Part shown: in pieces, positions 43,501 through 54,836 of the stretch | Layout of the letters: each line of letters begins with the position of its first letter | Numbering within the stretch: the first letter of the stretch is position 1 | Notes under the pieces: model-generated | The model's input: only the letters and a program-made list of their open reading frames with translations | Told to the model about the DNA's origin: nothing | Databases searched by the model: none | Source of the DNA: Streptomyces sp. SS1-1 | GTDB lineage: Bacteria; Actinomycetota; Actinomycetes; Streptomycetales; Streptomycetaceae | Assembly: GCF_008973465.1 (NCBI RefSeq) | Contig: NZ_WBXN01000004.1 | Location: 5,124,501-5,188,500 of the forward strand | DNA length: 64,000 nt | Reading direction: 5' to 3' | Made by a program: the position numbers and the translations under genes

Positions 43501-43536
43501 GTAACACGCGGAGTGCCTTCGTCACGGCGGCGAAAC
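43501..43536 (+). promoter_or_regulatory. GlnR-like operator upstream of amtB
   Basis: GTCAC-n6-GAAAC lies at 43521-43536 and matches a GlnR half-operator (gTnAC-n6-GaAAC). A second GTAAC is at 43501-43505, and a further GAAAC at 43554-43558. The upstream pair is degenerate (AGTGC for GAAAC) and the spacing between sites is 4 rather than 6. The rest of the 335-nt nsdA-amtB gap shows no gene; GAGGAG at 43645-43650 is the amtB ribosome site. Confidence 0.65.
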
Positions 43537-43643
43537 AACGAGGGGCTTCCACCGAAACCGCGCTGCGCCAATCTCTTGGCCCATAACCGGCCCACCCCTC
43601 ACTCCGCTCAGGCTTCGCCCGCACGGGGCCGCCGTACCTATGA

Positions 43644-45335
<1,692 letters not shown>

Positions 45336-45360
45336 TCAGCGGAAGAACAGGAGCTGCCGG

Positions 45361-47808
45361 GTGTCGAGTACGGATGTGCGGGACAAAGCAGAGGACTCGG
45401 GACCCAGCGGCTACGCGGCGGCCCGGCTGCGCCTCCTCACCGAGGGGGCGCGGTCCGGGCCGCCGCGCCGCTCCGCCCTCGCCCAGCTCACCGACGAGTG
45501 GCTGACCGGCCTGTTCGCCGCGGGCGCCGAGGGGACGCGGGGCGTCGCCCTGGTCGCCGTCGGCGGCTACGGCCGCGGCGAGCTGTCCCCGCGCAGCGAC
45601 CTGGACCTCCTGCTGCTGCACGACGGCGGGGACGGCACGGCGGTCGCCGCCCTCGCCGACCGGATCTGGTACCCGGTCTGGGACCTCGGGCTCGCCCTCG
45701 ACCACTCCGTGCGCACCCCCGCCGAGGCCCGCAAGACCGCCGCCGACGACCTCAAGGTGCAGCTGGGCCTGCTGGACGCCCGGCACATCGCCGGCGACCT
45801 CGGCCTCACCACCGGACTGCGCACCGCCGTCCTCGCCGACTGGCGCAACCAGGCCGCCAAGCGGCTCCCCGAGCTCCAGGAGCTGTCCGCCGAGCGCGCC
45901 CAGCGCCAGGGCGAACTCCAGTACCTGCTGGAACCCGATCTCAAGGAGGCCCGCGGCGGGCTGCGGGACGCCACCATCCTGCGCGCCGTCGCCGCCTCCT
46001 GGCTGGCGGACGCCCCCCGCGAGGGCCTCGCCGACGCCCGGCGCCGCCTCCTCGACGTCCGGGACGCGCTGCACCTGGCCACCGGACGCGCCACCGACCG
46101 GCTCGCCCTCCAGGAGCAGGACCAGGTCGCCGCCGAACTCGGCCTGCTCGACGCCGACACCCTGCTGCGCCAGGTCTACGAGGCGGCCCGCGTCGTCTCG
46201 TACGCCAGCGACGTCACCTGGCGCGAGGTGAACCGTGTGCTGCGGGCCCGCGCGGTACGGCCCCGGCTGCGGGCCATGCTGGGCGGCGGCAAGCCCACCG
46301 CGGAACGCTCCCCGCTGGCCGAGGGCGTCGTCGAGCAGGACGGCGAGGTGGTGCTCGCCCGCGCCGCGCGCCCCGACCGCGACCCCGTGCTCCCGCTGCG
46401 CGCCGCGGCCGCCGCCGCCCAGGCCGGGCTCCCGCTCTCCCTGCACGCCGTCCGGCGCATGGCGACCGGCGTGCGCCCGCTGCCCACGCCCTGGCCCGCC
46501 GAGGCCCGCGAGCAGCTCGTCACCCTGCTGGGCTCGGGCCGGCCCACCGTCGAGGTGTGGGAGGCCCTGGAGGCAGAAGGGCTGATCACCCACTTCCTGC
46601 CCGACTGGGAGCGGGTGCGCTGCCGCCCGCAGCGCAACGCCGTCCACATCTGGACCGTCGACCGGCACCTCATCGAGACCGCCGTCCGCGCCTCCGAGTT
46701 CACCCGCCGCGTCCACCGCCCCGACCTGCTGCTCGTCGCCGCGCTGCTGCACGACATCGGCAAGGGCTGGCCCGGCGACCACTCGGTGGCCGGCGAGATC
46801 ATCGTCAAGGACATGGCCGCCCGGATCGGCTTCGACCGCGACGACGTGGCGGTCCTCTCCACCCTCGTCCGCCACCACCTGCTGCTCGTCGAGACGGCCA
46901 CCCGGCGCGACCTGGAGGACCCGGCGACCGTCCGCGCGGTCGCCGACGCCGTCGGCACGCCCGGCACGCTCGAACTCCTGCACGCCCTGACCGAGGCGGA
47001 CGCCCTGGCCACCGGCCCCGCCGCCTGGTCGGCCTGGCGCGGCTCCCTCGTCGCCGACCTGGTCAAACGGGTCGGCGCGGTGCTCGCCGGGGACGTCCCG
47101 GACGAACCCGAGGCCGCCGCGCCCACCGCCGAGCAGGAACGACTCGCCCTCGAGGCGATCGCCGTCGGCAGCCCCGTCCTGGCCCTGCGCGCCCAGACCG
47201 AGCCCCCGTCCGAGGACGGACCCGCGGGCGACCCGGAACCGCTCGGCGTCGAACTCCTGATCGCCGTCCCCGACCAGCCGGGCGTGCTGCCCGCGGTCGC
47301 CGGCGTCCTCGCCATGCACCGGCTGACCGTGCGCACCGCCGAGCTGCGGGCCCTGGACCTGCCCGACGGCGTCGACGGCTCCGTCCTCCTGCTGAACTGG
47401 CGGGTCGCCGCCGAGTACGGCTCCCTGCCGCAGGCCACCCGGCTGCGCGCCGACCTGGTGCGCGCCCTGGACGGCTCCCTGGACATCGCCGGGCGGCTCG
47501 CCGAGCGGGACGCCGCCTATCCCCGCCGTCGGGGCGTCGTGGCGCCGCCACCCCGGGTCACCGTGCATCCGGCGGCGTCCCGGCTGGCCACCGTCATCGA
47601 GGTGCGCGCCCAGGACGCGCCCGGCCTGCTGTTCCGGATCGGCCGCGCGCTGGAGGACGCGAGCGTGCGGGTGCGCAGCGCGCACGTCAGCACCCTGGGC
47701 GCCAACGCCGTCGACGCGTTCTATGTCACAGGCCCCGAGGGCGCGCCCCTGCCCGGTGAGGAGGCCGTCTCCGTGGCCCGCAAGCTGGAGGAGACCCTGC
47801 GGGGCTGA
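45361..47808 (+). CDS. glnD: PII nucleotidyltransferase / removing enzyme GlnD
   Basis: The 815-residue sensor has an N-terminal nucleotidyltransferase domain (VGGYGRGELSPRSDLDLLLL, about 60-79), an HD hydrolase domain (AALLHDIGKGWPGDHSVAGE, about 460-480) and two C-terminal ACT domains (LLIAVPDQPGVLPAVAGVLA and TVIEVRAQDAPGLLFRIGRA) that bind glutamine. GTG 45361 follows AGGAG. It is third in the amtB-glnK-glnD operon. It modifies GlnK Tyr51, by adenylylation in Streptomyces. Confidence 0.96.
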   Translation: MSSTDVRDKAEDSGPSGYAAARLRLLTEGARSGPPRRSALAQLTDEWLTGLFAAGAEGTRGVALVAVGGYGRGELSPRSDLDLLLLHDGGDGTAVAALADRIWYPVWDLGLALDHSVRTPAEARKTAADDLKVQLGLLDARHIAGDLGLTTGLRTAVLADWRNQAAKRLPELQELSAERAQRQGELQYLLEPDLKEARGGLRDATILRAVAASWLADAPREGLADARRRLLDVRDALHLATGRATDRLALQEQDQVAAELGLLDADTLLRQVYEAARVVSYASDVTWREVNRVLRARAVRPRLRAMLGGGKPTAERSPLAEGVVEQDGEVVLARAARPDRDPVLPLRAAAAAAQAGLPLSLHAVRRMATGVRPLPTPWPAEAREQLVTLLGSGRPTVEVWEALEAEGLITHFLPDWERVRCRPQRNAVHIWTVDRHLIETAVRASEFTRRVHRPDLLLVAALLHDIGKGWPGDHSVAGEIIVKDMAARIGFDRDDVAVLSTLVRHHLLLVETATRRDLEDPATVRAVADAVGTPGTLELLHALTEADALATGPAAWSAWRGSLVADLVKRVGAVLAGDVPDEPEAAAPTAEQERLALEAIAVGSPVLALRAQTEPPSEDGPAGDPEPLGVELLIAVPDQPGVLPAVAGVLAMHRLTVRTAELRALDLPDGVDGSVLLLNWRVAAEYGSLPQATRLRADLVRALDGSLDIAGRLAERDAAYPRRRGVVAPPPRVTVHPAASRLATVIEVRAQDAPGLLFRIGRALEDASVRVRSAHVSTLGANAVDAFYVTGPEGAPLPGEEAVSVARKLEETLRG

Positions 47809-47815
47809 CCGGGGG

Positions 47816-47841
47816 ATCCCGGCCACCTGTGTCGCCGGGAT
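47816..47841 (+). terminator. Probable amtB-glnK-glnD terminator
   Basis: ATCCCGGC (47816-47823) pairs with GCCGGGAT (47834-47841) around a 10-nt loop, 7 nt after the glnD stop. Moderate stem, no T-run. Confidence 0.5.
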
Positions 47842-47892
47842 ACCCTGGAGGGCGATTCCCAGCTGCCACCGACCCCGAGGACCGCGAGCGCC

Positions 47893-49446
47893 GTGTTCGA
47901 TACTCTTTCCGATCGCCTCTCAGCGACGTTCAAGAACCTGCGTGGCAAGGGACGGCTCTCCGAAGCGGACATCGACGCCACCGCGCGCGAGATCCGTATC
48001 GCGCTCCTCGAAGCCGACGTGGCGCTGCCCGTCGTGCGGACGTTCATCAAGAACGTCAAGGAGCGCGCGCTCGGCGCCGAGGTCTCCAAGGCGCTGAACC
48101 CTGCCCAGCAGGTCCTGAAGATCGTCAACGACGAGCTCGTCACGATCCTGGGCGGCGAGACCCGCCGGCTGCGCTTCGCCAAGCAGCCGCCCACCGTGAT
48201 CATGCTGGCCGGTCTGCAGGGTGCCGGTAAGACCACCCTCGCGGGCAAGCTCGGCCGCTGGCTGAAGGAGCAGGGCCACTCGCCGGTGCTGGTCGCCGCC
48301 GACCTCCAGCGCCCCAACGCCGTCAACCAGCTGAGCGTCGTCGCCGAGCGCGCCGGTGTCGCGGTCTACGCGCCCGAGCCGGGCAACGGCGTGGGCGACC
48401 CGGTGAAGGTCGCCAAGGACTCCATCGAGTTCGCGAAGACGAAGGTCCACGACATCGTGATCGTGGACACCGCCGGCCGCCTCGGCATCGACCAGGAGAT
48501 GATGCAGCAGGCCGCGGACATCCGCGACGCCGTCTCCCCGGACGAGATCCTCTTCGTCGTCGACGCGATGATCGGCCAGGACGCGGTCAACACCGCCGAG
48601 GCCTTCCGCGACGGCGTCGGCTTCGACGGCGTGGTGCTCTCCAAGCTCGACGGTGACGCCCGCGGTGGTGCCGCCCTGTCGATCCGGCAGATCACCGGCA
48701 AGCCGATCATGTTCGCCTCCAACGGCGAGAAGCTCGACGACTTCGACGCCTTCCACCCTGACCGGATGGCCTCCCGCATCCTCGACATGGGTGACCTGCT
48801 CACCCTGATCGAGCAGGCGGAGAAGACGTTCAGCCAGGAAGAGGCCGAGAAGATGGCCTCCAAGCTGGCGTCCAAGAAGGGCCAGGACTTCACCCTGGAC
48901 GACTTCCTGGCCCAGATGGAGCAGGTCCGGAAGATGGGCTCCATCTCCAAGCTGCTCGGCATGCTGCCCGGCATGGGCCAGATCAAGGACCAGATCAACA
49001 ACCTGGACGAGCGGGACGTCGACCGCACCGCCGCGATCATCAAGTCGATGACCCCGGCCGAGCGCCAGGAACCGACGATCATCAACGGCTCCCGCCGCGC
49101 CCGTATCGCCAAGGGCTCCGGCGTCGAGGTCAGCGCCGTCAAGAACCTGGTCGAGCGGTTCTTCGAGGCCCGCAAGATGATGTCCCGCATGGCCCAGGGC
49201 GGCGGGATGCCCGGCATGCCGGGGATGCCGGGCATGGGCGGCGGCCCCGGCCGCACCAAGAAGCAGCCGAAGAAGGCCAAGGGCAAGCAGCGCTCCGGCA
49301 ACCCGATGAAGCGCAAGCAGCAGGAGCAGGAGGAGGCCGCCCGGCGCGCCGCCGCCGCTCAGGGCGGCGGGGCCTTCGGGGTGCCCGGCCAGCAGCCCGC
49401 CAAGGACTTCGAGCTCCCGGACGAGTTCAAGAAGTTCATGGGCTGA
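47893..49446 (+). CDS. ffh: Signal recognition particle protein Ffh
   Basis: The 517-residue SRP54 GTPase has an NG domain (GLQGAGKTTLAGKLGRWL at about 108-125, DLQRPNAVNQL, DTAGRLGIDQEMM, SKLDGDARGGA) and a methionine-rich M domain (MGSISKLLGMLPGMGQIKDQ) that binds signal peptides and 4.5S RNA. The C-terminal tail is extended, with a Met/Gly stretch (GMPGMPGMPGMGGG) and a basic/Gln-rich end. GTG 47893 lies after CGAGGACC. The 4.5S RNA is not in the window. Confidence 0.97.
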   Translation: MFDTLSDRLSATFKNLRGKGRLSEADIDATAREIRIALLEADVALPVVRTFIKNVKERALGAEVSKALNPAQQVLKIVNDELVTILGGETRRLRFAKQPPTVIMLAGLQGAGKTTLAGKLGRWLKEQGHSPVLVAADLQRPNAVNQLSVVAERAGVAVYAPEPGNGVGDPVKVAKDSIEFAKTKVHDIVIVDTAGRLGIDQEMMQQAADIRDAVSPDEILFVVDAMIGQDAVNTAEAFRDGVGFDGVVLSKLDGDARGGAALSIRQITGKPIMFASNGEKLDDFDAFHPDRMASRILDMGDLLTLIEQAEKTFSQEEAEKMASKLASKKGQDFTLDDFLAQMEQVRKMGSISKLLGMLPGMGQIKDQINNLDERDVDRTAAIIKSMTPAERQEPTIINGSRRARIAKGSGVEVSAVKNLVERFFEARKMMSRMAQGGGMPGMPGMPGMGGGPGRTKKQPKKAKGKQRSGNPMKRKQQEQEEAARRAAAAQGGGAFGVPGQQPAKDFELPDEFKKFMG

Positions 49447-49466
49447 CCGCTCCCGTACGTCGCACA

Positions 49467-49502
49467 GGGCGTCCCTCCTCCGGAACTCCGGGAGGGGCGC
49501 CC
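49467..49502 (+). terminator. ffh terminator
   Basis: GGGCGTCCCTCC (49467-49478) pairs with GGAGGGGCGCCC (49491-49502), including one G-U pair, around a 12-nt loop, 20 nt after the ffh stop. Confidence 0.75.
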
Positions 49503-49544
49503 TCTGCGCATGCCGAGGCCCGGCGACTGCCGTAACGTCCAGAT

Positions 49545-51482
49545 ATGAGCGATACGGCGCCACGACGGAAGGATCCGGACCAGCCGTGGCGCACCGAGGG
49601 CACACCGGAGGAGCCGCCCGTGCGGTCCGGCGGGCGCCGGATGCGCGGCCGCTGGTGGGGGCTGGCCGTCACCGTGGTGGTCGTGTTCCTGCTGGCCTAC
49701 GTGGGCCTGAACTACCTCGACCGGGGCGACGAGCCGACGGTCTCGTACACCGAGTTCAGCCGCCAGGTCGAGGCCGACAACATCGCCAAGATCTACTCCA
49801 AGGGCGACGCCATCCAGGGCGAGCTCAAGAAGGCCAGGGACGCCCCCGGCGACGGCGGGAAGTTCACCAAGTTCCGCACCCAGCGCCCCGCGTTCGCCGA
49901 GGACGACCTCTGGCAGGAGCTGAACAGCCGCGGGGTCACCGTGACCGCGGAGCCGGTCGTCAAGGAGCGCAGCGCCCTCACCAACCTGCTGATCTCCCTC
50001 GCGCCGATCGTGATCATCGTCGCGGTGTGGATCTTCATCGCCCGGCGGTTCGGCCCGGGACGCGGCGGCGCCGGCGGCATGTTCGGGCGCAAGCCGCCGC
50101 CCAAACCGGTCGAGCTGCTGCCGGGCCGGCACCGCACCACCTTCGCGGACGTCGCGGGCATCGACGAGGTCAAGGGCGAACTGGACGACGTCGTCGACTT
50201 CCTGGAACACCCCGACGCCTACCGCGCGATGGGCGCGAAGATGCCGCGCGGCGTCCTCCTCGCGGGCTCGCCCGGCACCGGTAAGACCCTGCTCGCGCGG
50301 GCCGTGGCGGGCGAGGCCGGCGTGCCGTTCTTCTCCGCCTCCGCCTCCGAGTTCATCGAGATGATCGTCGGCGTCGGCGCCTCCCGCGTCCGGGAGCTGT
50401 TCGCCGAGGCCCGCAAGGTGGCACCGTCGATCATCTTCATCGACGAGATCGACACCATCGGCCGCGTCCGCAGCGGCGGGGCCTCGGTCAGCGGTCACGA
50501 CGAGCGCGAGCAGACCCTGAACCAGATCCTCACCGAGATGGACGGCTTCACCGGCTCCGAGGGCGTCATCGTCATCGCGGCCACCAACCGCGCCGACATC
50601 CTCGACCCCGCGCTGACCCGGCCCGGCCGCTTCGACCGCGTCGTCAACGTCTCCCCGCCGGACCGCCGCGGCCGCGAGGCCATCCTGCGCATCCACACCC
50701 GCGACATCCCGCTCGCCGACGACGTGGACCTGACCCAGCTGGCCCGCACCACCCCCGGCATGACCGGCGCCGACCTGGCCAACCTCGCCAACGAGGGCGC
50801 GCTGCTCGCCGTCCGCAGGGGCCAGTCCCAGGTGACGGCCACGGACCTGTCCGAGGCGCTGGAGAAGGTGCAGCTCGGCGCCGAACGCACCCTCGTGATG
50901 CCCGAGGAGGACCGCCGGCGCACCGCCTACCACGAGAGCGGCCACGCCCTGCTCGGCATGCTCCAGCCCGGCGCCGACCCGGTCCGCAAGGTCACCATCG
51001 TGCCCCGCGGCCGGGCCCTCGGCGTCACCATGTCCACCCCGGAGGTGGAGCGATACGCGCACTCCGAGGCGTATCTGCGCGGCCGCATCATCGGCGCCCT
51101 GGGCGGCATGGCCGCCGAGGAGGAGGTCTACGGCGTCGTCACCACCGGCGCGGAGAACGACCTCGAACAGGTCACCGCCATCGCCCGCGGCATGGTCGCC
51201 CGCTGGGGCATGAGCGAACGCGTCGGCCGGCTGTCCGCCCTGCCCAGCGACGCCCAGCAGGCGTACGGGCTCTCCGCGGCCCCCCGCACCCTCGACGTCA
51301 TCGACACCGAGATGCGCCGCATCGTCGACGACTGCTACGAGGAGGCCCGCCGCAAACTGCGCGAGCACCGCGGCCGGCTGGACGCCCTGGCGCAGGCCCT
51401 GCTGGAGCAGGAGACCCTGGAGGAGGCCGACGCCTACCGGGTCGCCGGCATCCCGCGGCTGGCGAAGGAGGAGACGGCGTAG
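49545..51482 (+). CDS. ftsH: FtsH-family membrane AAA+ zinc protease (paralogue)
   Basis: The 645-residue protein has two spans (about 36-57 and 147-167) enclosing an extracytoplasmic domain. An AAA+ domain follows with Walker A GSPGTGKT (241-248; usual GPPGTGKT) and Walker B IIFIDEID. The metalloprotease site is HESGH (463-467), with the third ligand D539. The pore loop reads MIVGVG instead of the usual MFVGVG, so the substrate-gripping aromatic is replaced by Ile274. Other ATPase and protease residues are intact. ATG 49545 follows TAACGT by 6 nt, indicating a leaderless transcript. It looks like a second, divergent FtsH rather than the housekeeping copy. Confidence 0.92.
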   Translation: MSDTAPRRKDPDQPWRTEGTPEEPPVRSGGRRMRGRWWGLAVTVVVVFLLAYVGLNYLDRGDEPTVSYTEFSRQVEADNIAKIYSKGDAIQGELKKARDAPGDGGKFTKFRTQRPAFAEDDLWQELNSRGVTVTAEPVVKERSALTNLLISLAPIVIIVAVWIFIARRFGPGRGGAGGMFGRKPPPKPVELLPGRHRTTFADVAGIDEVKGELDDVVDFLEHPDAYRAMGAKMPRGVLLAGSPGTGKTLLARAVAGEAGVPFFSASASEFIEMIVGVGASRVRELFAEARKVAPSIIFIDEIDTIGRVRSGGASVSGHDEREQTLNQILTEMDGFTGSEGVIVIAATNRADILDPALTRPGRFDRVVNVSPPDRRGREAILRIHTRDIPLADDVDLTQLARTTPGMTGADLANLANEGALLAVRRGQSQVTATDLSEALEKVQLGAERTLVMPEEDRRRTAYHESGHALLGMLQPGADPVRKVTIVPRGRALGVTMSTPEVERYAHSEAYLRGRIIGALGGMAAEEEVYGVVTTGAENDLEQVTAIARGMVARWGMSERVGRLSALPSDAQQAYGLSAAPRTLDVIDTEMRRIVDDCYEEARRKLREHRGRLDALAQALLEQETLEEADAYRVAGIPRLAKEETA

Positions 51483-51501
51483 GGGAGGGAGGTGGGCGAG
51501 T

Positions 51502-52365
51502 TCACGGCACGCGCGCGATGAGATACCGGAACACGTTCGGCATCCACACCGTCCCGTCCCGCCGCTGATGCGGATGCAGCGCCTCCGTCAGCTCCTTGTC
51601 GACCTGCACCTGGTCCGTCGCCGTGATCGCCGCGTCGAACAGCCCCGTCGACAGCAGCCCGCGCACGGCGCTGTCCACGTCCGCGTACCCGAACGGGCAG
51701 GCCACCCGGCCCGACCCGTCGATCCGCAGCCCCGCCCGCTGGGCGACCTCCTCCAGGTCGTCCCGCAGCGCCGGACGCCAACTGCCCGCGTTCCGCAGCG
51801 GATCGGCCAGCTTCGTGGCGACCCGCAGCACCGACGAGGTCGCACAGCGCTCGGGCGGCCCCCAGCCCGCCAGCACCACAGGCGCGCCCCGCCCCGCGAG
51901 CGGCGTCGCGGACGCCAGCAGACCGGCCGGCCCCTCCGCGTCGCCCGCCAGGCACCCGATGGGCTCGAAGGCGGTCACGACCGTGAAGGCCGGCGACCGC
52001 TCCTGCCTCGCGTCCGCCAGGGTGTCGACGAGCCGCGTGCCGCCACGCGCGCGTGCCTCCCCGCCCGCGGGTCCCGCGGGGAGCAGCCGCTGCCGCGCCA
52101 GGGCCAGCCGCTCGGGGGCGGAGGCCTCGACGCCGGTGACGGCCGCGCCTCTGGACGCCGCCATCAGCAGGGCGAGTCCGCTGCCGCAGCCCAGGCCCAG
52201 CAGCCTGCTGCCGGGACCCACCTCCAAGCGCTCGTAGACCGCCTCGTAGAGCGGGACCAGCATCCGCTCCTGGATCTCGGACCAGTCACGCGCGCGTGCA
52301 CACGGGTCCACGCGAGGTGCCCGGCCCGCGCGAGGCAGACGCTGCCGCACGAGCGTAGGTGTCAT
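51502..52365 (-). CDS. SAM-dependent methyltransferase, substrate unknown
   Basis: The 287-residue class I methyltransferase has a motif I of LLGLGCGSGLALLMAASRGA (about 54-73) followed by the acidic VTGVEAS strand. A later LVVL-like strand reads APVVLAGWGPPERC. A C-terminal helical part ends MPNVFRYLIARVP. Topology fits UbiE/small-molecule methyltransferases, but nothing indicates the substrate. ATG 52365 (MTPTLVRQRLPRAG) was chosen because the upstream 53 codons do not look coding. It is convergent with ftsH and divergent from proS. Confidence 0.82.
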   Translation of the reverse strand: MTPTLVRQRLPRAGRAPRVDPCARARDWSEIQERMLVPLYEAVYERLEVGPGSRLLGLGCGSGLALLMAASRGAAVTGVEASAPERLALARQRLLPAGPAGGEARARGGTRLVDTLADARQERSPAFTVVTAFEPIGCLAGDAEGPAGLLASATPLAGRGAPVVLAGWGPPERCATSSVLRVATKLADPLRNAGSWRPALRDDLEEVAQRAGLRIDGSGRVACPFGYADVDSAVRGLLSTGLFDAAITATDQVQVDKELTEALHPHQRRDGTVWMPNVFRYLIARVP

Positions 52366-52563
52366 GTAAAGCGCCCCAATCCGCCGAGAGTTGTCGCGAT
52401 GCCCGCTTCCGTCGCCCCCGTGGCATGCGCTCGCGCTCCCCCCGTATGCCAGGTAACTCCGCGCCCGTCCCCGCGTCCAGGGGTCGCGGGGCCCTGCTTG
52501 TGGCTTCCCCGTGTCCGTGGCCAAAATTCACATTCCGGTAATCGGAGGCCGTACGATCCCGTC

Positions 52564-53979
52564 ATGGTGAAGGCACCCGTACTCACGCCCCGCGCCGACG
52601 ACTTCCCGCGCTGGTACCAGGATCTGGTCGCCAAGGCGGAGCTGGCCGACAACGGACCGGTGCGCGGCACCATGGTCATCCGGCCGTACGGCTACGGCCT
52701 GTGGGAGCGCATGCAGGCCGAGATGGACGCCCGCATCAAGGCGACCGGCACGCAGAACGCGTACTTCCCGGTGCTGATCCCGCAGTCCTCGCTGGCCCGG
52801 GAGGCCGACCACGTCGAGGGGTTCGCGCCCGAGCTCGCGGTGGTCACGCACGGTGGCGGCAAGGAGCTGGAGGAGCCCGCCGTGGTCCGCCCCACCTCCG
52901 AGATGATCGTCAACGAGTACTTCGCCAAGTGGGTGCAGAGCTACCGCGATCTGCCGCTGCTGATCAACCAGTGGGCGAACGTGGTGCGTTGGGAGCTGCG
53001 GCCGCGCCTGTTCCTGCGCACCACCGAGTTCCTGTGGCAGGAGGGCCACACCGCGCACGCCACCTACGAGGAGGCCCGCGACTTCGCCGCGCGCATCCAC
53101 CGCGAGGTCTACGAGGACTTCATGGTGAACGTCCTCGCGATGGACGTGCTCCCCGGCCGCAAGACCACGAAGGAGCGCTTCGCCGGAGCCGTCAACACCC
53201 TGACGCTCGAAGGCATGATGGGCGACGGCAAGGCCCTCCAGATGGCCACCAGCCACGAGTTGGGCCAGAACTTCGCCAAGGCGTTCGACACGCGCTATCT
53301 CTCCGCCGACGGCCGGCAGGAACTGGTCTGGCAGACCTCCTGGGGCTCGACCACCCGCATGATCGGCGCGCTCGTCATGATGCACGGCGACGACGACGGC
53401 CTGCGCGTCCCGCCGCGGCTCGCGCAGACCCAGGTCGTCGTGGTCGCGGTGAAGGGCGACGAACGGGTTCTGGCCACGGTCCGGGAGACCGGCGCCCGTC
53501 TCGCCGCCGCCGGTCTGCGGGTCCAGGTCGACGACCGCACGGACACCCCCTTCGGCCGCCGGATCGTGGACTGGGAGCTCAAGGGCGTACCGGCCCGCGT
53601 CGAGGTCGGCCCCCGTGACCTGGAGAACGGCACGGCGATGCTGGCCCGGCGCATCCCCGGCGGCAAGGAGCCGATCGCGCTCGACGCGCTGCCGGCCCGG
53701 CTGCCCGCGCTCCTGGAGGAGGACCAGGCGCTGCTGCTCGCGCAGTCGCGTGAGCGCCGCGCCTCCCGCACGGCGGACGTGGCGAACGCCGAGGAGGCCG
53801 TCGAGGCGGTGGCGGGCGGCGGCTGGGCGCGTCTGCCGTGGGCCGCGCTCGGCCCGGAGGGCGAGGCCGCGCTCGCCGAGCACGCGGTGACCGTACGGTG
53901 TCTGGTCGCCGCGGACGGGTCGGTGCCGGACGCCGAGGACGCACCCGGTAACGTCGCGGTCGTCGCGCGCGCTTACTGA
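52564..53979 (+). CDS. proS: Prolyl-tRNA synthetase, eukaryote/archaea-like class
   Basis: The 471-residue class II synthetase has motif 1 around IRPYGYGLWERMQAEMD, motif 2 RWELRPRLFLRTTEFLWQEG, motif 3 GSTTRMIGALVMMHGDDDGL, and an anticodon domain (TQVVVVAVKGDERVL). It lacks the 180-residue editing insertion of bacterial ProRS. It ends ARAY, and in this class the terminal tyrosine carboxylate reaches towards the active site. The zinc cysteines of the C-terminal domain are reduced to one Cys. ATG 52564 follows TACGAT by 6 nt (leaderless). Streptomyces normally also have a bacterial-type ProRS, so this may be an extra copy. Confidence 0.93.
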   Translation: MVKAPVLTPRADDFPRWYQDLVAKAELADNGPVRGTMVIRPYGYGLWERMQAEMDARIKATGTQNAYFPVLIPQSSLAREADHVEGFAPELAVVTHGGGKELEEPAVVRPTSEMIVNEYFAKWVQSYRDLPLLINQWANVVRWELRPRLFLRTTEFLWQEGHTAHATYEEARDFAARIHREVYEDFMVNVLAMDVLPGRKTTKERFAGAVNTLTLEGMMGDGKALQMATSHELGQNFAKAFDTRYLSADGRQELVWQTSWGSTTRMIGALVMMHGDDDGLRVPPRLAQTQVVVVAVKGDERVLATVRETGARLAAAGLRVQVDDRTDTPFGRRIVDWELKGVPARVEVGPRDLENGTAMLARRIPGGKEPIALDALPARLPALLEEDQALLLAQSRERRASRTADVANAEEAVEAVAGGGWARLPWAALGPEGEAALAEHAVTVRCLVAADGSVPDAEDAPGNVAVVARAY

Positions 53980-54239
53980 GATGACGCCGGGGGAGCGACA
54001 GCGACCGAAACGCCTCTTGCGCGCACGCCCATCACAGGGGTGACCGCGTCTGGACCCGGGCTACGCGCCGGGTCGTACGTCAGCCTACGCACCGGCTTGG
54101 TACGAGCTGTGAGCCTTTCTCCGCAGATCAGCGCACCCGCCCTCGTCGGTGCGCATCATTCCCGACTGACGGGTACGTGCAAATTATTTGGGATGCCCTG
54201 GAATCGGAACACAGCGGCACCCGCGCTCGTTGTCATTAC

Positions 54240-54836
54240 GTGAGCACGACACAGACACCACCTGTTCTCGCCGCGGAGCTGGCGCAGGCGTGGGCCGACA
54301 TTCAGCGGTACCACCCCGAGCTGCCGGATCTCGCCGCGCCAGAGTCCCTGATCGGGGAGTCGTCGTCCGCCTGCGGTCACGAACTCTCCTTCGAGCGACT
54401 GCTTCATGAGGCAGTCCATGGCATCGCCGCCGCGCGCGGCATCCGGGACACGTCCCGGGCCGGCCGCTACCACAACCGCCGATTCCTCACCATCGCCGAG
54501 GAGCTGGGCCTGGACCATCCCGAGGAGCCGCACCCGAGCAGCGGTTTCTCCCTGGTCACGCTCAACCCCGAGGCCAAGCGCCGGTACCGCCCGACCATCG
54601 AGCGCCTCCAGCGGGCGCTGAAGGCCCATATGGCGGCGACCTCCTCGGACACCGGCAGGACCTTCCGGGGCCCGGCCGCCCGGCACGGCTCCTCCGGAGG
54701 CGGCGTCCGCGTCAAGGCGGTCTGCGACTGCGGCCGCAACGTCCGCGTCGTCCCCTCGGTCCTCGCCCAGGCCCCCATCGTGTGCGGCGGCTGCGGCAAG
54801 CCGTTCCGCATCCCGGAGGTCATGGGAGCGGCGTGA
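54240..54836 (+). CDS. SprT-like HExxH protein with C-terminal zinc ribbon
   Basis: The 198-residue protein has ERLLHEAVHGIAAARG (HEAVH, about 59-63), a metalloprotease-type helix. It is followed by YHNRRFLTIAEELGLDHPEE, like SprT/Spartan and phage minor-tail zincin helices. A C-terminal ribbon has CDCGRNVRV and VCGGCGKPF. A third metal ligand (His in YHNRRF) is plausible. GTG 54240 gives MSTTQTPPVL; no ribosome site is seen. This is a recurrent actinobacterial family of unknown role. It is placed before the rpsP operon. Peptidase activity is inferred from the motif. Confidence 0.75.
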   Translation: MSTTQTPPVLAAELAQAWADIQRYHPELPDLAAPESLIGESSSACGHELSFERLLHEAVHGIAAARGIRDTSRAGRYHNRRFLTIAEELGLDHPEEPHPSSGFSLVTLNPEAKRRYRPTIERLQRALKAHMAATSSDTGRTFRGPAARHGSSGGGVRVKAVCDCGRNVRVVPSVLAQAPIVCGGCGKPFRIPEVMGAA

